Shown: positions 1 to 7,692, counted from the stretch's first letter. The stretch is 8,374 bases of DNA from Chitinophagaceae bacterium (GCA_947481355.1 CANKGM010000072.1:1-8374); one strand, 5' to 3'. Numbers and translations: made by a program. The notes: a model not told the origin generated them from the sequence alone.

Positions 1-1
1 T

Positions 2-385
2 AAAGGAGCTATTTTAGAAACAAAAAAACAAACACCTTCAGAATTTAATTTGCTAGTTCAAGAAAGAAAAAAAGAACACCTTTTTTTTAAAAATGACAAA
101 AACCTTGAACGTGAATTAATGCTTGTTTTACATAATAATAAAAAAAGAGAAATCATATTTTTTATTCCTCCTTACCATGAATCGTATCTAAAATCAATCG
201 AGAATTATTCAGAAGCGCTGAGCTTTTTATCAGCACTAGATTCCATTCCAAACGTACGTGTTTTGAATTATAGTCATTTAAAAATGGATAATGCTTATTT
301 TTATAACACCGCACACCTTAATTACGATGGCGCAGTGATATTCACTAAGCTAATCAAATTAGATATAACCAATCCAGCAAAGTAA
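2..385 (+). CDS. SGNH-hydrolase-like protein, C-terminal part (5' end outside window)
   Basis: The reading frame is open from the left edge to the TAA at 383-385 and gives 127 residues. The TTG at 50 is an internal Leu codon, not a start. Two features point to the end of an SGNH/GDSL-type fold of the kind found in polysaccharide O-acylation and DltD/AlgJ-like proteins. One is a hydrophobic strand followed by IPPYHES (about residues 50-61). The other is a C-terminal block reading YFYNTAHLN then DGA and FTKL (about residues 99-118), matching the usual 'D-x-x-H-L-N-x-x-G-A-x-x-F' ending. His105 would be the catalytic His. The residue three before it, normally Asp, is Asn102. The catalytic Ser block would lie upstream and cannot be seen. 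The next gene follows after 55 bp on the same strand, so the two are probably co-transcribed. Role in acylating the polysaccharide is inference from context. Confidence 0.6.
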   Translation, partial: KGAILETKKQTPSEFNLLVQERKKEHLFFKNDKNLERELMLVLHNNKKREIIFFIPPYHESYLKSIENYSEALSFLSALDSIPNVRVLNYSHLKMDNAYFYNTAHLNYDGAVIFTKLIKLDITNPAK

Positions 386-440
386 GAATTATTAAAAACT
401 AGACTAAGGGAGTTCATACTTACCTAAAAAACAACAACAC

Positions 441-1607
441 ATGCTGTATATAAAAATAATATTCATTTTTTCAATAGTGATACTTTTTCATAGTTATGGA
501 GGATATGCCATTATAGCTTTATTAATTTTAAAACTAAGAAAGAAGAAAGAAATAATAAAAATCGAAGAAAGCAACAAGTCTGTTACCCTTCTTATAGCGG
601 CCTACAATGAACAAGATTTTATAGAGGAAAAAATAAAAAATAGTTTAGCGTTATCATACCCTAAGGACAAATTATCAATATTCATTGTAACTGATGGATC
701 AACTGACAGAACTACAGAAATTGTCAATAATTACAAGGAGATAAAACTCTTTCATGAAAATAACAGGAATGGAAAAGTTGCAGCAATTGATCGAGCTATG
801 CAATTTGTCACAACTGACATTGTAGTATTTTCAGACGCAAATACACTTTTAAATCCAGAGAGTATACAAAAAATAACAAGGCATTATTCAGACCAAAATG
901 TAGGTGGAGTTGCAGGAGAAAAACGAGTGGTTACACAGAATACCAACCAGATCTCGGGAAGCGGAGAGGGAATATACTGGAAATACGAATCCGCACTAAA
1001 ATCAATTGACTCAAAATTTTATTCAGTTGTTGGTGCTGCGGGAGAATTATTTTCAGTGAGAACTAATTTGTATAGCAATCCTGGAAAAGATGTAATCTTA
1101 GATGATTTTGTTATTTCCTTGAAAATATGCCAAGACGGCTACAGAATAGTATATGAACCTGAGGCCTTTGCTATTGAAGGGCCATCAAAAGATATTAATG
1201 AGGAAAAGAAAAGAAAGATTCGGATTGGGGCTGGTGGATTTCAGGGAATGGCAATTATGAAAAGACTACTGAGGTTTTGGGAAAATCCTAGCTTAAGTTA
1301 TTTATATATATCACACAGAGTTCTACGCTGGACACTATGTCCATTAGCTATTCCAATCATATTTATAACAAATGCATCAATCATCTTTAATGGTAGTGAA
1401 CATATATTCGCAATAATCTGGTATTTGCAAATAACATTTTATAGTTTAGCCTTTATTGGATGGGGATTGTCGAGACTTAATATTAAACTAAGCCTTCCCT
1501 ATATAGCGTATTACTTCTTATTTATGAATACTACGTTATACGAAGGATTTATCAAATTTTTGCTAGGAAAACAATCTGCAATATGGGAAAAAGCAAAGAG
1601 AGCATAG
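441..1607 (+). CDS. Membrane-bound family 2 glycosyltransferase (BcsA/IcaA-like)
   Basis: A 388-residue enzyme that should transfer a sugar from a nucleotide-sugar on the cytoplasmic face of the inner membrane during polysaccharide synthesis. An N-terminal membrane segment spans about residues 3-31. The GT-A domain follows: AAYNE at 53-57, DGSTD at 85-89, SDAN at 131-134 (the DxD-type metal/nucleotide site), LDD at 220-222 (general base region), and a basic RKIRIGAG stretch at 258-265 in the place of the Q/RxxRW motif of processive enzymes. Three membrane segments follow (about 296-316, 320-342, 352-372). The tail GKQSAIWEKAKR at 376-387 is typical of this subfamily. Length is normal. The ATG at 441 has an A/C-rich leader and no Shine-Dalgarno sequence. 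It lies 55 bp after the SGNH-like gene and faces the TolC-like gene convergently, 48 bp away. Sugar and product cannot be told from sequence; processivity is possible but unproven. Confidence 0.9.
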   Translation: MLYIKIIFIFSIVILFHSYGGYAIIALLILKLRKKKEIIKIEESNKSVTLLIAAYNEQDFIEEKIKNSLALSYPKDKLSIFIVTDGSTDRTTEIVNNYKEIKLFHENNRNGKVAAIDRAMQFVTTDIVVFSDANTLLNPESIQKITRHYSDQNVGGVAGEKRVVTQNTNQISGSGEGIYWKYESALKSIDSKFYSVVGAAGELFSVRTNLYSNPGKDVILDDFVISLKICQDGYRIVYEPEAFAIEGPSKDINEEKKRKIRIGAGGFQGMAIMKRLLRFWENPSLSYLYISHRVLRWTLCPLAIPIIFITNASIIFNGSEHIFAIIWYLQITFYSLAFIGWGLSRLNIKLSLPYIAYYFLFMNTTLYEGFIKFLLGKQSAIWEKAKRA

Positions 1608-1655
1608 GCAATACAACTAGCAATTCCAGTGATTTACTTTTTTGAATAAACCATT

Positions 1656-2390
1656 TTATCTCCTTGTAGAAGAGTTTGAAACTTGCTTAAGCGCATCATT
1701 TAAATCCATTCCTATTAGGCCCTCAAGGAGATAACGAGCTGCGTTAACATCACGCAATAGTGATATTTTTTTAGTCAGCTGCTCATTAAACTTTTTTGCA
1801 GCTACAGAATAAAGTTCTAGATCCACTTGATTATTTTCAAATTGAACTTGAACACGCTCGAACAATATTTTATCATCTTGCAAAGTAGATTCATGAATGG
1901 CTAACAGGTATTTATTGGTGAGATAAATTTGATACTGAGTCTTTATCTGCAACTTAAGGTCATTGATTACCTTCTCTTTTTGATCAATTAATTTTTCTTT
2001 ATTTATTCGAGCAATTTTATTCTCTGCAATATGCGTTTTTACAAACCCTAAAGGAAGACTAAGACCTATATTATATCTTGGGAAAAAGCTATACTGAGGA
2101 GTTGTAATTATTGTATTAGAGAGTGTATTTTTAAGAGAAAACTCGTTAAGATTTCCGGCAACAGTAACATGATTAAGCCAAAGAGCTTTACTCTTATTTA
2201 TTTCTTGATCGGCAATATTCAGATCTTTGTTAGCCATTTTTATTTGAAGGTTATTGATTGCCAGATTAGATAACTTTTCAGCAGTGGCATCCTGCAAATT
2301 AAACCCTACGTAGGATATGGAATCTGCAAATGATTGAGAAGTACCTTTTAGTGAAAAGAGCAAAATAAATAAAGGGAAGAAATATTTCAT
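1656..2390 (-). CDS. Half-length TolC-family outer-membrane protein
   Basis: A 244-residue exported protein. Residues 1-20 form a signal peptide (Lys2, hydrophobic core, ending near TSQS). The mature part follows one TolC/OEP repeat: helix at about 38-68, two short beta stretches at about 73-85 and 104-114 around SLPLGF, then a long helical pair at about 118-225 ending in LEGLIGMDL, close to the usual end of an OEP repeat. Ordinary TolC proteins run to about 400-500 residues with two such repeats; here there is only one and no frameshift remnant downstream. The ATG at 2388-2390 overlaps the TGA of the polymerase gene by 4 bp, so translation is probably coupled. It is the last gene of the minus-strand cluster. 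Position suggests an envelope or outer-membrane role in polysaccharide export, which is inference. It could instead be a periplasmic helical protein unrelated to a channel. Confidence 0.75.
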   Translation of the reverse strand: MKYFFPLFILLFSLKGTSQSFADSISYVGFNLQDATAEKLSNLAINNLQIKMANKDLNIADQEINKSKALWLNHVTVAGNLNEFSLKNTLSNTIITTPQYSFFPRYNIGLSLPLGFVKTHIAENKIARINKEKLIDQKEKVINDLKLQIKTQYQIYLTNKYLLAIHESTLQDDKILFERVQVQFENNQVDLELYSVAAKKFNEQLTKKISLLRDVNAARYLLEGLIGMDLNDALKQVSNSSTRR

Positions 2391-3847
2391 AAGACAGTTT
2401 GGTTTAATTTTTCATCGATATATCTAGACTTAATAATAACCGCAAAACAAGAATAAAAAAGAAAGAAACCAGGAATTTGATCAGTTGCTTCTTGACCATA
2501 TTGAGCTATGACGAAGGTAAAAATACAGACAACAGATGCAAATACATAAATCTTAAGAATCTTGTTTTTACACTTAAAATAAGTCACTAATCCATATTGC
2601 AATGTAATAAAATAAATAATACATAACAAAAATAAGCCCACCCAACCGGTTTCTATTGCTGCTTTTACATATCCACTATCGGGAGGAAAGCCTGCCAGAA
2701 TATGCCCAGGATTATATTTAGCACCGATAGAACCACATGTATTTAATCCCCCACCGAAGGCATGCTCATGAATATAAGGCTGAATCGAAGAACGATTTCT
2801 ATCACGAACATTCAAAGATGCATCATCTGAAAATTCAAATGTAGATCGTATTCTATTAATGGTGATATTACTGTAAATGGGTAAGTAAATTAAAAGTAAA
2901 AATGCAAAAAGTGCGATAACAGAAAAAACAAGAGTCCTGAATTGATTTATAGTGATTAATACATACAAAAAAATACCAGAAATTATAATGAAATATGCAG
3001 TGCGTGTTCCAGAGTAAGCAACACCTAATAAAATCACTAAATTGATGAGCAATAATTTTAATTTCATGTTTTTAGTGACCCCGGATAGTAATAAAACAAG
3101 TATTAAGGAAAATGAAGCAGCCATAGTAATCCCAAATGTAGCAGGATCAGAGAATAAAGATGATTTCCTTAATACTCCACCAATTAGTAGTAAGCCTAGT
3201 TTCTTGCTATCAAACTGAATTAAGTTCAATTCAAAGTCGAAAAGTCCGAACCATTGTTGCTTACAAGCATAAAGTCCAGATAACAATGCGAGAATAATCC
3301 AGAATTTGAAGAATGTAACAATGCGACGTGTTGTTTCAAAAACATGCAATGCAATAAAAAAAGAGACTAAAATCAACAAAAATCTTCTAATGAATATAGA
3401 CCAACCTTCAAATGAATGCATTTCAGGATTAAACAATTCCAAACACAAAAAAATGAAATACCCAAGCATCGAGTAAGCCACAATATTCTTGGAGTAATTA
3501 AATAAGGTGTCCTTGATATCCCATTTATTAATAATCAAACCTAAAAGAGTCGTATATGCTGGGACTTCAACTACCAAAGCGATTGGTAAGTCGGCGCTTG
3601 CAAATGCCCTATTGATTGTCCATGCAAAAAATGCAAATGTCATGGTTGCATAAAAACCAAAGACAAAGTTATATACCGATAAAATTAATATTGATAAAAA
3701 AAATATTCCACCAATGACTAGTAAACCAGTTTTATAATTCTTAGTTGAAATGAATATACTAACCAGGGAAGATAGCACTATAATAAATGAGATAATTATA
3801 GTCATCCTCTGTTTTTGACTCACATTATGGGGTGCCGAGTTACTCAT
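2387..3847 (-). CDS. Wzy/O-antigen-ligase-family polysaccharide polymerase or ligase
   Basis: A 486-residue polytopic inner-membrane protein with about ten to twelve hydrophobic spans. Landmarks match the O-antigen ligase/polymerase superfamily: RKSSLFSDPATFG at about 227-239, the SGTRTAY motif at 279-285 just after a membrane span, and a large periplasmic loop at about 326-395. That loop carries RDRNR (348-352), HAFGGGLNT (362-370) and PDSGYVKAAIETGWVGL (389-405), the last leading into the next span. Arg281 and the loop arginines are the kind of residues these enzymes use with lipid-linked sugars. The family either joins repeat units (Wzy) or transfers chains to an acceptor (WaaL). With a Wzc-like co-polymerase in the same cluster, polymerase is the more likely role, but sequence alone does not decide. 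The ATG at 3845-3847 sits 3 bp after the stop of the microprotein gene, and its TGA overlaps the start of the TolC-like gene. Confidence 0.85.
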   Translation of the reverse strand: MSNSAPHNVSQKQRMTIIISFIIVLSSLVSIFISTKNYKTGLLVIGGIFFLSILILSVYNFVFGFYATMTFAFFAWTINRAFASADLPIALVVEVPAYTTLLGLIINKWDIKDTLFNYSKNIVAYSMLGYFIFLCLELFNPEMHSFEGWSIFIRRFLLILVSFFIALHVFETTRRIVTFFKFWIILALLSGLYACKQQWFGLFDFELNLIQFDSKKLGLLLIGGVLRKSSLFSDPATFGITMAASFSLILVLLLSGVTKNMKLKLLLINLVILLGVAYSGTRTAYFIIISGIFLYVLITINQFRTLVFSVIALFAFLLLIYLPIYSNITINRIRSTFEFSDDASLNVRDRNRSSIQPYIHEHAFGGGLNTCGSIGAKYNPGHILAGFPPDSGYVKAAIETGWVGLFLLCIIYFITLQYGLVTYFKCKNKILKIYVFASVVCIFTFVIAQYGQEATDQIPGFFLFYSCFAVIIKSRYIDEKLNQTVL

Positions 3848-3850
3848 TCG

Positions 3851-3958
3851 TTAGAAAAACAATATTTTAATGAATAATATTAAAATCACAATAAAGATAA
3901 ATACTGAAATGACTGCCTGATGAAATTTTGAATTTTGAATTTCATTGTTGTTTTGCAT
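3851..3958 (-). CDS. 35-residue single-span membrane microprotein
   Basis: This small ORF exactly fills the apparent gap between the GT4 gene and the polymerase gene. It starts with ATG at 3956-3958, inside the last codons of the GT4 gene (17-bp overlap, different frame), and ends with TAA at 3851-3853, 3 bp before the polymerase ATG. The product has a polar N-terminus (MQNNNEIQNSKFHQ), then one hydrophobic stretch of about 16 residues (A15-I30), a single Lys31 and a hydrophobic ILFF end. It would be a single-pass inner-membrane peptide. The packing on both sides, in a cluster where neighbours overlap, is the main argument that it is translated. I do not recognise a family. It might be an accessory subunit of the polymerase or glycosyltransferase, or might only carry ribosomes from one gene to the next. 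AT-rich DNA can yield hydrophobic ORFs by chance, so confidence is moderate. Confidence 0.6.
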   Translation of the reverse strand: MQNNNEIQNSKFHQAVISVFIFIVILILFIKILFF

Positions 3959-5150
3959 GAGGGGTGTTTTTAAGGGTGTAAAAATGATATAGTTTAGATA
4001 CAGAACTTTCCCATGAATGAGAAAGAGCATATTGGTGTTTTTCTTCAGCTTTTGCAGGATCTGCCTTATCTATTAAAGCTAACTTTATAGTATCATTGAA
4101 ATCATGTATACCCCTATAAAGATGCACATAGGGTAAAAACATATCCATAAATTCAGTAGCTCTTGCCACAACAGGTTTACCCATTACAAGATATTCATCG
4201 ATTTTTCTGGGGTAATTTCCGTTTGTAAATTCATTAACCAATTGCGGGTTTATACACACGTCAAAATACTGTATATAAGGGGCCAATTCGTTTTCCTGTT
4301 TGCTCCCTAAAAAAAATACATTTGGATATTCATGTAGACGGCTCCTTTTAAACTCATCATCTTCTGGTCCAACGAAAACCCAATTCCATTTAGGCATTTC
4401 TAGGATAGCTTTTTCGAGTAATTCAATATCCAGTCGAAAATGAACCAGAGCCCCAACGTAACCAATAATAGGGCCAACCAACTTTTCTAATTCAATTGGT
4501 TTGGTATATGAAAGAGAATAGTCAAAATTGGAAAAATCACATCCTTGTCCAATATCATGTGAATTCGGGTTAAACTCTTTGGCATAATTTGACAAAGACA
4601 TGGAATTAGCTAAAACCAAATCGGCTTTGCGCATGATTTGCTTCTCAGCAAGGGATCCATGCTTTTTGAAATATGGCTGAGTAATTATATAATCTCTGAT
4701 GTAGTATATGAATGTATCGAAGCGAATGAGCTCACTAAGGTATTGTGCTCTAAAAAAATCATTATCGACAAATAGAATTGAATTTTCAAACCCAAGCTCA
4801 TCAATGGCTTTTTTTATAGCACGTGCAAGTCTGATGTTATTATATTTATTAGCTACCCTAAATAAAAATGGAGGGAGCAAATTTACTGATTCCAAAACTA
4901 TGGGAGGGTCAAACACCCAAAGACTTTGTAAAGGATTAGAGATTGACTTTTTTATGGATTTTTTTCGAGCTGGTGTTTTCTCAATAACCCCTTTGCAAAG
5001 CTTCTTCAATACTGTTGCCCGATCGGTAGCACGATTTACATACAATACGTTGTTATGCTTCGAAAACTCTTTTGCAATATTTATACAATTGCTGCCAATT
5101 TCATTATCCCATGACTGCAACCCAACAATAACAATATTTTTTCCATGCAT
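3942..5150 (-). CDS. GT4-type (GT-B fold) glycosyltransferase, TuaH-like
   Basis: A 402-residue soluble or membrane-associated glycosyltransferase for polysaccharide repeat-unit assembly. The N-terminal half begins with a Rossmann strand (IVIVGLQSWD, 6-15). The donor-binding half begins near IIGYVGAL (228-235), followed by WNWVFVGPED (255-264), VFFLGSK (278-284), DVCINP (297-302) and the nucleotide-sugar site region YPRKIDEYLVMGKPVVA (313-329). Glu319 would be the second Glu of the EX7E motif; the matching upstream position is Gly311, not Glu. This set resembles the TuaH-like group of GT4 enzymes used in cell-surface polysaccharides; donor and acceptor are unknown. The ATG at 5148-5150 has no Shine-Dalgarno sequence. 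It lies 75 bp after the Wzc-like gene, separated by a terminator-like hairpin. Its 3' end overlaps the microprotein gene by 17 bp. Confidence 0.85.
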   Translation of the reverse strand: MHGKNIVIVGLQSWDNEIGSNCINIAKEFSKHNNVLYVNRATDRATVLKKLCKGVIEKTPARKKSIKKSISNPLQSLWVFDPPIVLESVNLLPPFLFRVANKYNNIRLARAIKKAIDELGFENSILFVDNDFFRAQYLSELIRFDTFIYYIRDYIITQPYFKKHGSLAEKQIMRKADLVLANSMSLSNYAKEFNPNSHDIGQGCDFSNFDYSLSYTKPIELEKLVGPIIGYVGALVHFRLDIELLEKAILEMPKWNWVFVGPEDDEFKRSRLHEYPNVFFLGSKQENELAPYIQYFDVCINPQLVNEFTNGNYPRKIDEYLVMGKPVVARATEFMDMFLPYVHLYRGIHDFNDTIKLALIDKADPAKAEEKHQYALSHSWESSVSKLYHFYTLKNTPHAKQQ

Positions 5151-5178
5151 AATGTAATGTTCAATCTCAAAACACCCT

Positions 5179-5211
5179 AAAAAAATTTAATTATTCTCTT
5201 AAATAATTAAA
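5179..5211 (-). terminator. AT-only hairpin with T7 run: possible intra-operon terminator or attenuator
   Basis: On the minus strand, downstream of the Wzc-like gene's TAG, a perfect 10-bp inverted repeat (arms 5202-5211 and 5186-5195, 6-nt loop) runs straight into seven T residues (5185-5179). The order stem, loop, T-run is correct for a factor-independent terminator in the direction of transcription. The stem has no G or C pairs, so it would be weak and probably leaky, lowering expression of GT4 and later genes relative to the Wzc-like gene. In such AT-rich DNA some inverted repeats arise by chance. Confidence 0.4.
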
Positions 5212-5225
5212 GGAAATGACAAAAA

Positions 5226-7445
5226 CTAGGATTTAAAATGCAATTCATCTGGATCAACCTGATTTAGAATTGCCCCAATGAATTTAGGGCCTACTGTTTT
5301 GAAATATTTGATAGACTCCTTGTCGATTGGCGTCAATGTTAATTTTGCTGAAAAAATAGCAACAATACCATCTGCGTATTGCGCAAGTTCCCTTGTATCT
5401 GTAAAACCATTTAATGGAGCACCTTCAAATAATACATAGTCATAATGCTCAAGTAATTCATTCATATAATTAAGGATATGATTCTTAGGCAAAATCTCAG
5501 AAGGAGTATAATCTCCCCCTCTGCATCCAATAATATCCACATTCTGAACCCTTGTTTTACTGATCATTTGTTCTACTTTCTTAAAGTCAACTTTCGCATC
5601 AGAAGAAGAGAATCTCTCCAATGTAGGTTTTGCCTTGAGGTAGACAGTAAGGTCGTTATTACAGAAATTAGTATCAATAATCAACACTTTCTTACTGCTC
5701 AAGCTCAAACTTAATGCTACACATTGGGTAAGCGTTGTCTTTCCTTGCTGAGGCTCAGTACTTGTAAAAAGGATAACCCTCTTGTTACTACTTTCGATTT
5801 CATAACGTAATTTTCTAAATAATTCTCTAAATATGTTATTCCGATTAGCATCATTTGCATCAATTTGAGTAATCGCATCTTTTAGCGTGGTACCCTCCAT
5901 ATTAATGTAGTTAATGGATCCAATTAGATTCAATCCAGTAAGCCTTTGGAATTGTAAAGGAGACCTTATTGATTGATCAAAATAAGCAATAATGAGAAAC
6001 ACTAGAGACGAAATAAGGAATCCACTAATTGTGGCTAAAATAATGATTAATAATTTTTTTGAAGGTTCTGGCTTCAATGCAGGCTGTCCAAAAAGGGTTT
6101 GTTTAAAGTTACTTACTCCCGTTTCACCCATATTAGCAGCTGCGGTCATACGTTGCTTAGCATTTGTATATTCAGCTGTGGCTAATTCAATCTCTTTATT
6201 AAACTGTTCTAATTGTCCAGCAATTTTATTTGAAGAAGATCCTTGTATTATAGTTGCATTTGCCTCTCCTAATTTTGAACGATAAAAGCTAATCTTTGAA
6301 TTTGATGATCGTAAACTAGCTTCAAGATCTATTTTCCTTTGTGCTAAAGATGCCTTTTGAGATGAATTGTTAACAGCTACTCCAACACCTTCAGTTGTAA
6401 CAGATTGCCTCATCCTACTTTCCAATTCTGCTAATCGAGACTTTATAGCTGGATCACTAGATCCTTTTTTTACATACTCATCATTCAGTTCGTTGTACTG
6501 TCTCTTTAATTCAGAATACAATCTATTATTACCTTCTGCAGGAGTTGTTGTTGAGCTTTGAACTTCTGACATTTGCTTAAGTTGTTGATCTATTTGCTCA
6601 AGCTGATAATTTAAACTTTGCTGTCGTGAGATTTCATCTGCCATACCAGATTCATAGGAGCTAACTTGATTCAACTTACTTGAAGCTACAATATTGGGAT
6701 CTAAAGATGTACTAGAGCGTTGTAGAAACATATTTTTATCATTGATCCTATTATCCAAATCAGCTTTTTTAATTCTCACAATAGAATCAACGGAAGACAT
6801 AGATTCAATAGACCTAGAACTCATCATCCTGTTATAATAACCATCAAATTCAGTAATTAGATGATTTACTACGAATGCTGACATTTCAGGTGAGGTGGAT
6901 AGAAATTCGATATTGATATAATCTGATCTAGGATATCTAGAAACCTGCAAATCTTCAGAAATAGAATTTATGTCAAATTCATAATAATCTAGAAGCTCCA
7001 ATAGCTGCTTTTCAATCTCAACAGTGGGCTTTAAAAATAAAGTTGAATCATATTTATCTAATAAAATCTTTTTAGCTAAACCTAAATCTATTGATTGTAA
7101 CTTTTTATTCTTTTTTAGTTCTGCAACATCAATGTTTCTGAATGGTGTAGCGCCAGAAAGTTCTCTAATCATTAATTGATAAGAAAGTAGATTTAAAACC
7201 TGAGGAGATTTGATATTCTCAATAACATTATTGAATTTAATATCAATTTGACCTAGATCAAAAACATTATCTGATAATTTAATCTCTTGGCTAAAGGTAA
7301 AACCGGTAGATATTTGTGATTGTGATTTATAGAGCACTTTCATTTGAAATGAAAAAACCACAGAAATAATCAAAGCCAGCAAAGAGGCACCCAGAATTAT
7401 TTTCTTATTGCGGGTTAGAATTCTGAAGAAGTAAGTAAAGTCCAT
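5226..7445 (-). CDS. Wzc-like polysaccharide co-polymerase with degenerate BY-kinase domain
   Basis: A 739-residue inner-membrane protein with the Wzz/Wzc plan: cytoplasmic N-terminus, first span at about 15-35, a large periplasmic region at about 36-463 with Gln/Glu/Ser-rich coiled-coil-like stretches (about 210-345 and 365-435), a proline-rich QPALKPEPSKK at 454-464, second span at about 464-488, then a cytoplasmic BY-kinase-type ATPase domain. The oligomerisation motif EX2RX2R is intact (Glu541, Arg544, Arg547). Walker A is present (STEPQQGKTT, 562-571, Lys569). Walker A' reads VLIIDTNFCNN (587-597): Asp591 is kept but the second Asp is Asn593 and the following Arg is missing. Walker B reads YDYVLFEGAP (668-677) with Glu674 for the usual Asp. 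The protein stops at DELHFKS without a tyrosine cluster. It probably sets chain length and bridges to the export machinery; kinase activity is doubtful. First gene after the 339-bp non-coding stretch. Confidence 0.88.
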   Translation of the reverse strand: MDFTYFFRILTRNKKIILGASLLALIISVVFSFQMKVLYKSQSQISTGFTFSQEIKLSDNVFDLGQIDIKFNNVIENIKSPQVLNLLSYQLMIRELSGATPFRNIDVAELKKNKKLQSIDLGLAKKILLDKYDSTLFLKPTVEIEKQLLELLDYYEFDINSISEDLQVSRYPRSDYINIEFLSTSPEMSAFVVNHLITEFDGYYNRMMSSRSIESMSSVDSIVRIKKADLDNRINDKNMFLQRSSTSLDPNIVASSKLNQVSSYESGMADEISRQQSLNYQLEQIDQQLKQMSEVQSSTTTPAEGNNRLYSELKRQYNELNDEYVKKGSSDPAIKSRLAELESRMRQSVTTEGVGVAVNNSSQKASLAQRKIDLEASLRSSNSKISFYRSKLGEANATIIQGSSSNKIAGQLEQFNKEIELATAEYTNAKQRMTAAANMGETGVSNFKQTLFGQPALKPEPSKKLLIIILATISGFLISSLVFLIIAYFDQSIRSPLQFQRLTGLNLIGSINYINMEGTTLKDAITQIDANDANRNNIFRELFRKLRYEIESSNKRVILFTSTEPQQGKTTLTQCVALSLSLSSKKVLIIDTNFCNNDLTVYLKAKPTLERFSSSDAKVDFKKVEQMISKTRVQNVDIIGCRGGDYTPSEILPKNHILNYMNELLEHYDYVLFEGAPLNGFTDTRELAQYADGIVAIFSAKLTLTPIDKESIKYFKTVGPKFIGAILNQVDPDELHFKS

Positions 7446-7522
7446 GAAAAATTGATTTAACCTAAAATATAATTATAGAGGGCGAAAAAGGTAGTTCTTA
7501 TTGATTATCAAGTGTTAACGTG

Positions 7523-7556
7523 CAAAATTATTCAATTATTGTATAAAAAAGCTAAA
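7523..7556 (-). promoter_or_regulatory. Bacteroidota-type promoter candidate for the Wzc-like gene cluster
   Basis: On the minus strand TAATTTTG (7530 down to 7523) is an exact match to the Bacteroidota -7 consensus TAnnTTTG. Upstream, TTTA at 7556-7553 is a one-base-off match to the -33 TTTG, with a 22-nt spacer, slightly long. Transcription would begin near 7515, leaving a leader of about 70 nt before the ATG at 7445. The -33 box is weak, so the call rests mainly on the -7 match and its position. Confidence 0.5.
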
Positions 7557-7590
7557 GTTTTAGAAAGAAAGATCTGAGAAAAACGAGAAA

Positions 7591-7611
7591 ATAGATTAAT
7601 AACAAATCTAT
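7591..7611. promoter_or_regulatory. 21-bp inverted repeat upstream of the promoter, possible operator
   Basis: Two perfect 7-bp arms (7591-7597 and 7605-7611, ATAGATT and its complement) flank a 7-nt spacer. The centre lies about 75 bp upstream of the proposed -7 box, a distance suited to an activator dimer. Arms are almost all A/T, so chance is a real alternative. Confidence 0.2.
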
Positions 7612-7692
7612 GGTATTGGAAGGTAAATTAAAATATGTATATTATTGATTTTCAATTAGATAAATATTACAATTAAAATAATATAAGTATTC

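Noticed and set aside
50..52. TTG as start of the leftmost gene
   Set aside because: The frame is open to the window edge and the product would lack most of an SGNH fold; the gene is simply cut by the edge.
1608..1655. Shared terminator between the convergent GT2 and TolC-like genes
   Set aside because: A T6 run is present on the + strand, but I found no stem of useful length before it on either strand.
4708..5157. 149-residue open frame on the + strand
   Set aside because: It lies antisense within the GT4 gene, has no recognisable domain, and reads as a complement-strand shadow of a well-supported gene.
5478..6561. Three + strand open frames of 64-97 residues (5478-5714, 5992-6285, 6367-6561)
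   Set aside because: All lie antisense within the Wzc-like gene and show no domain features or spacing of real genes.
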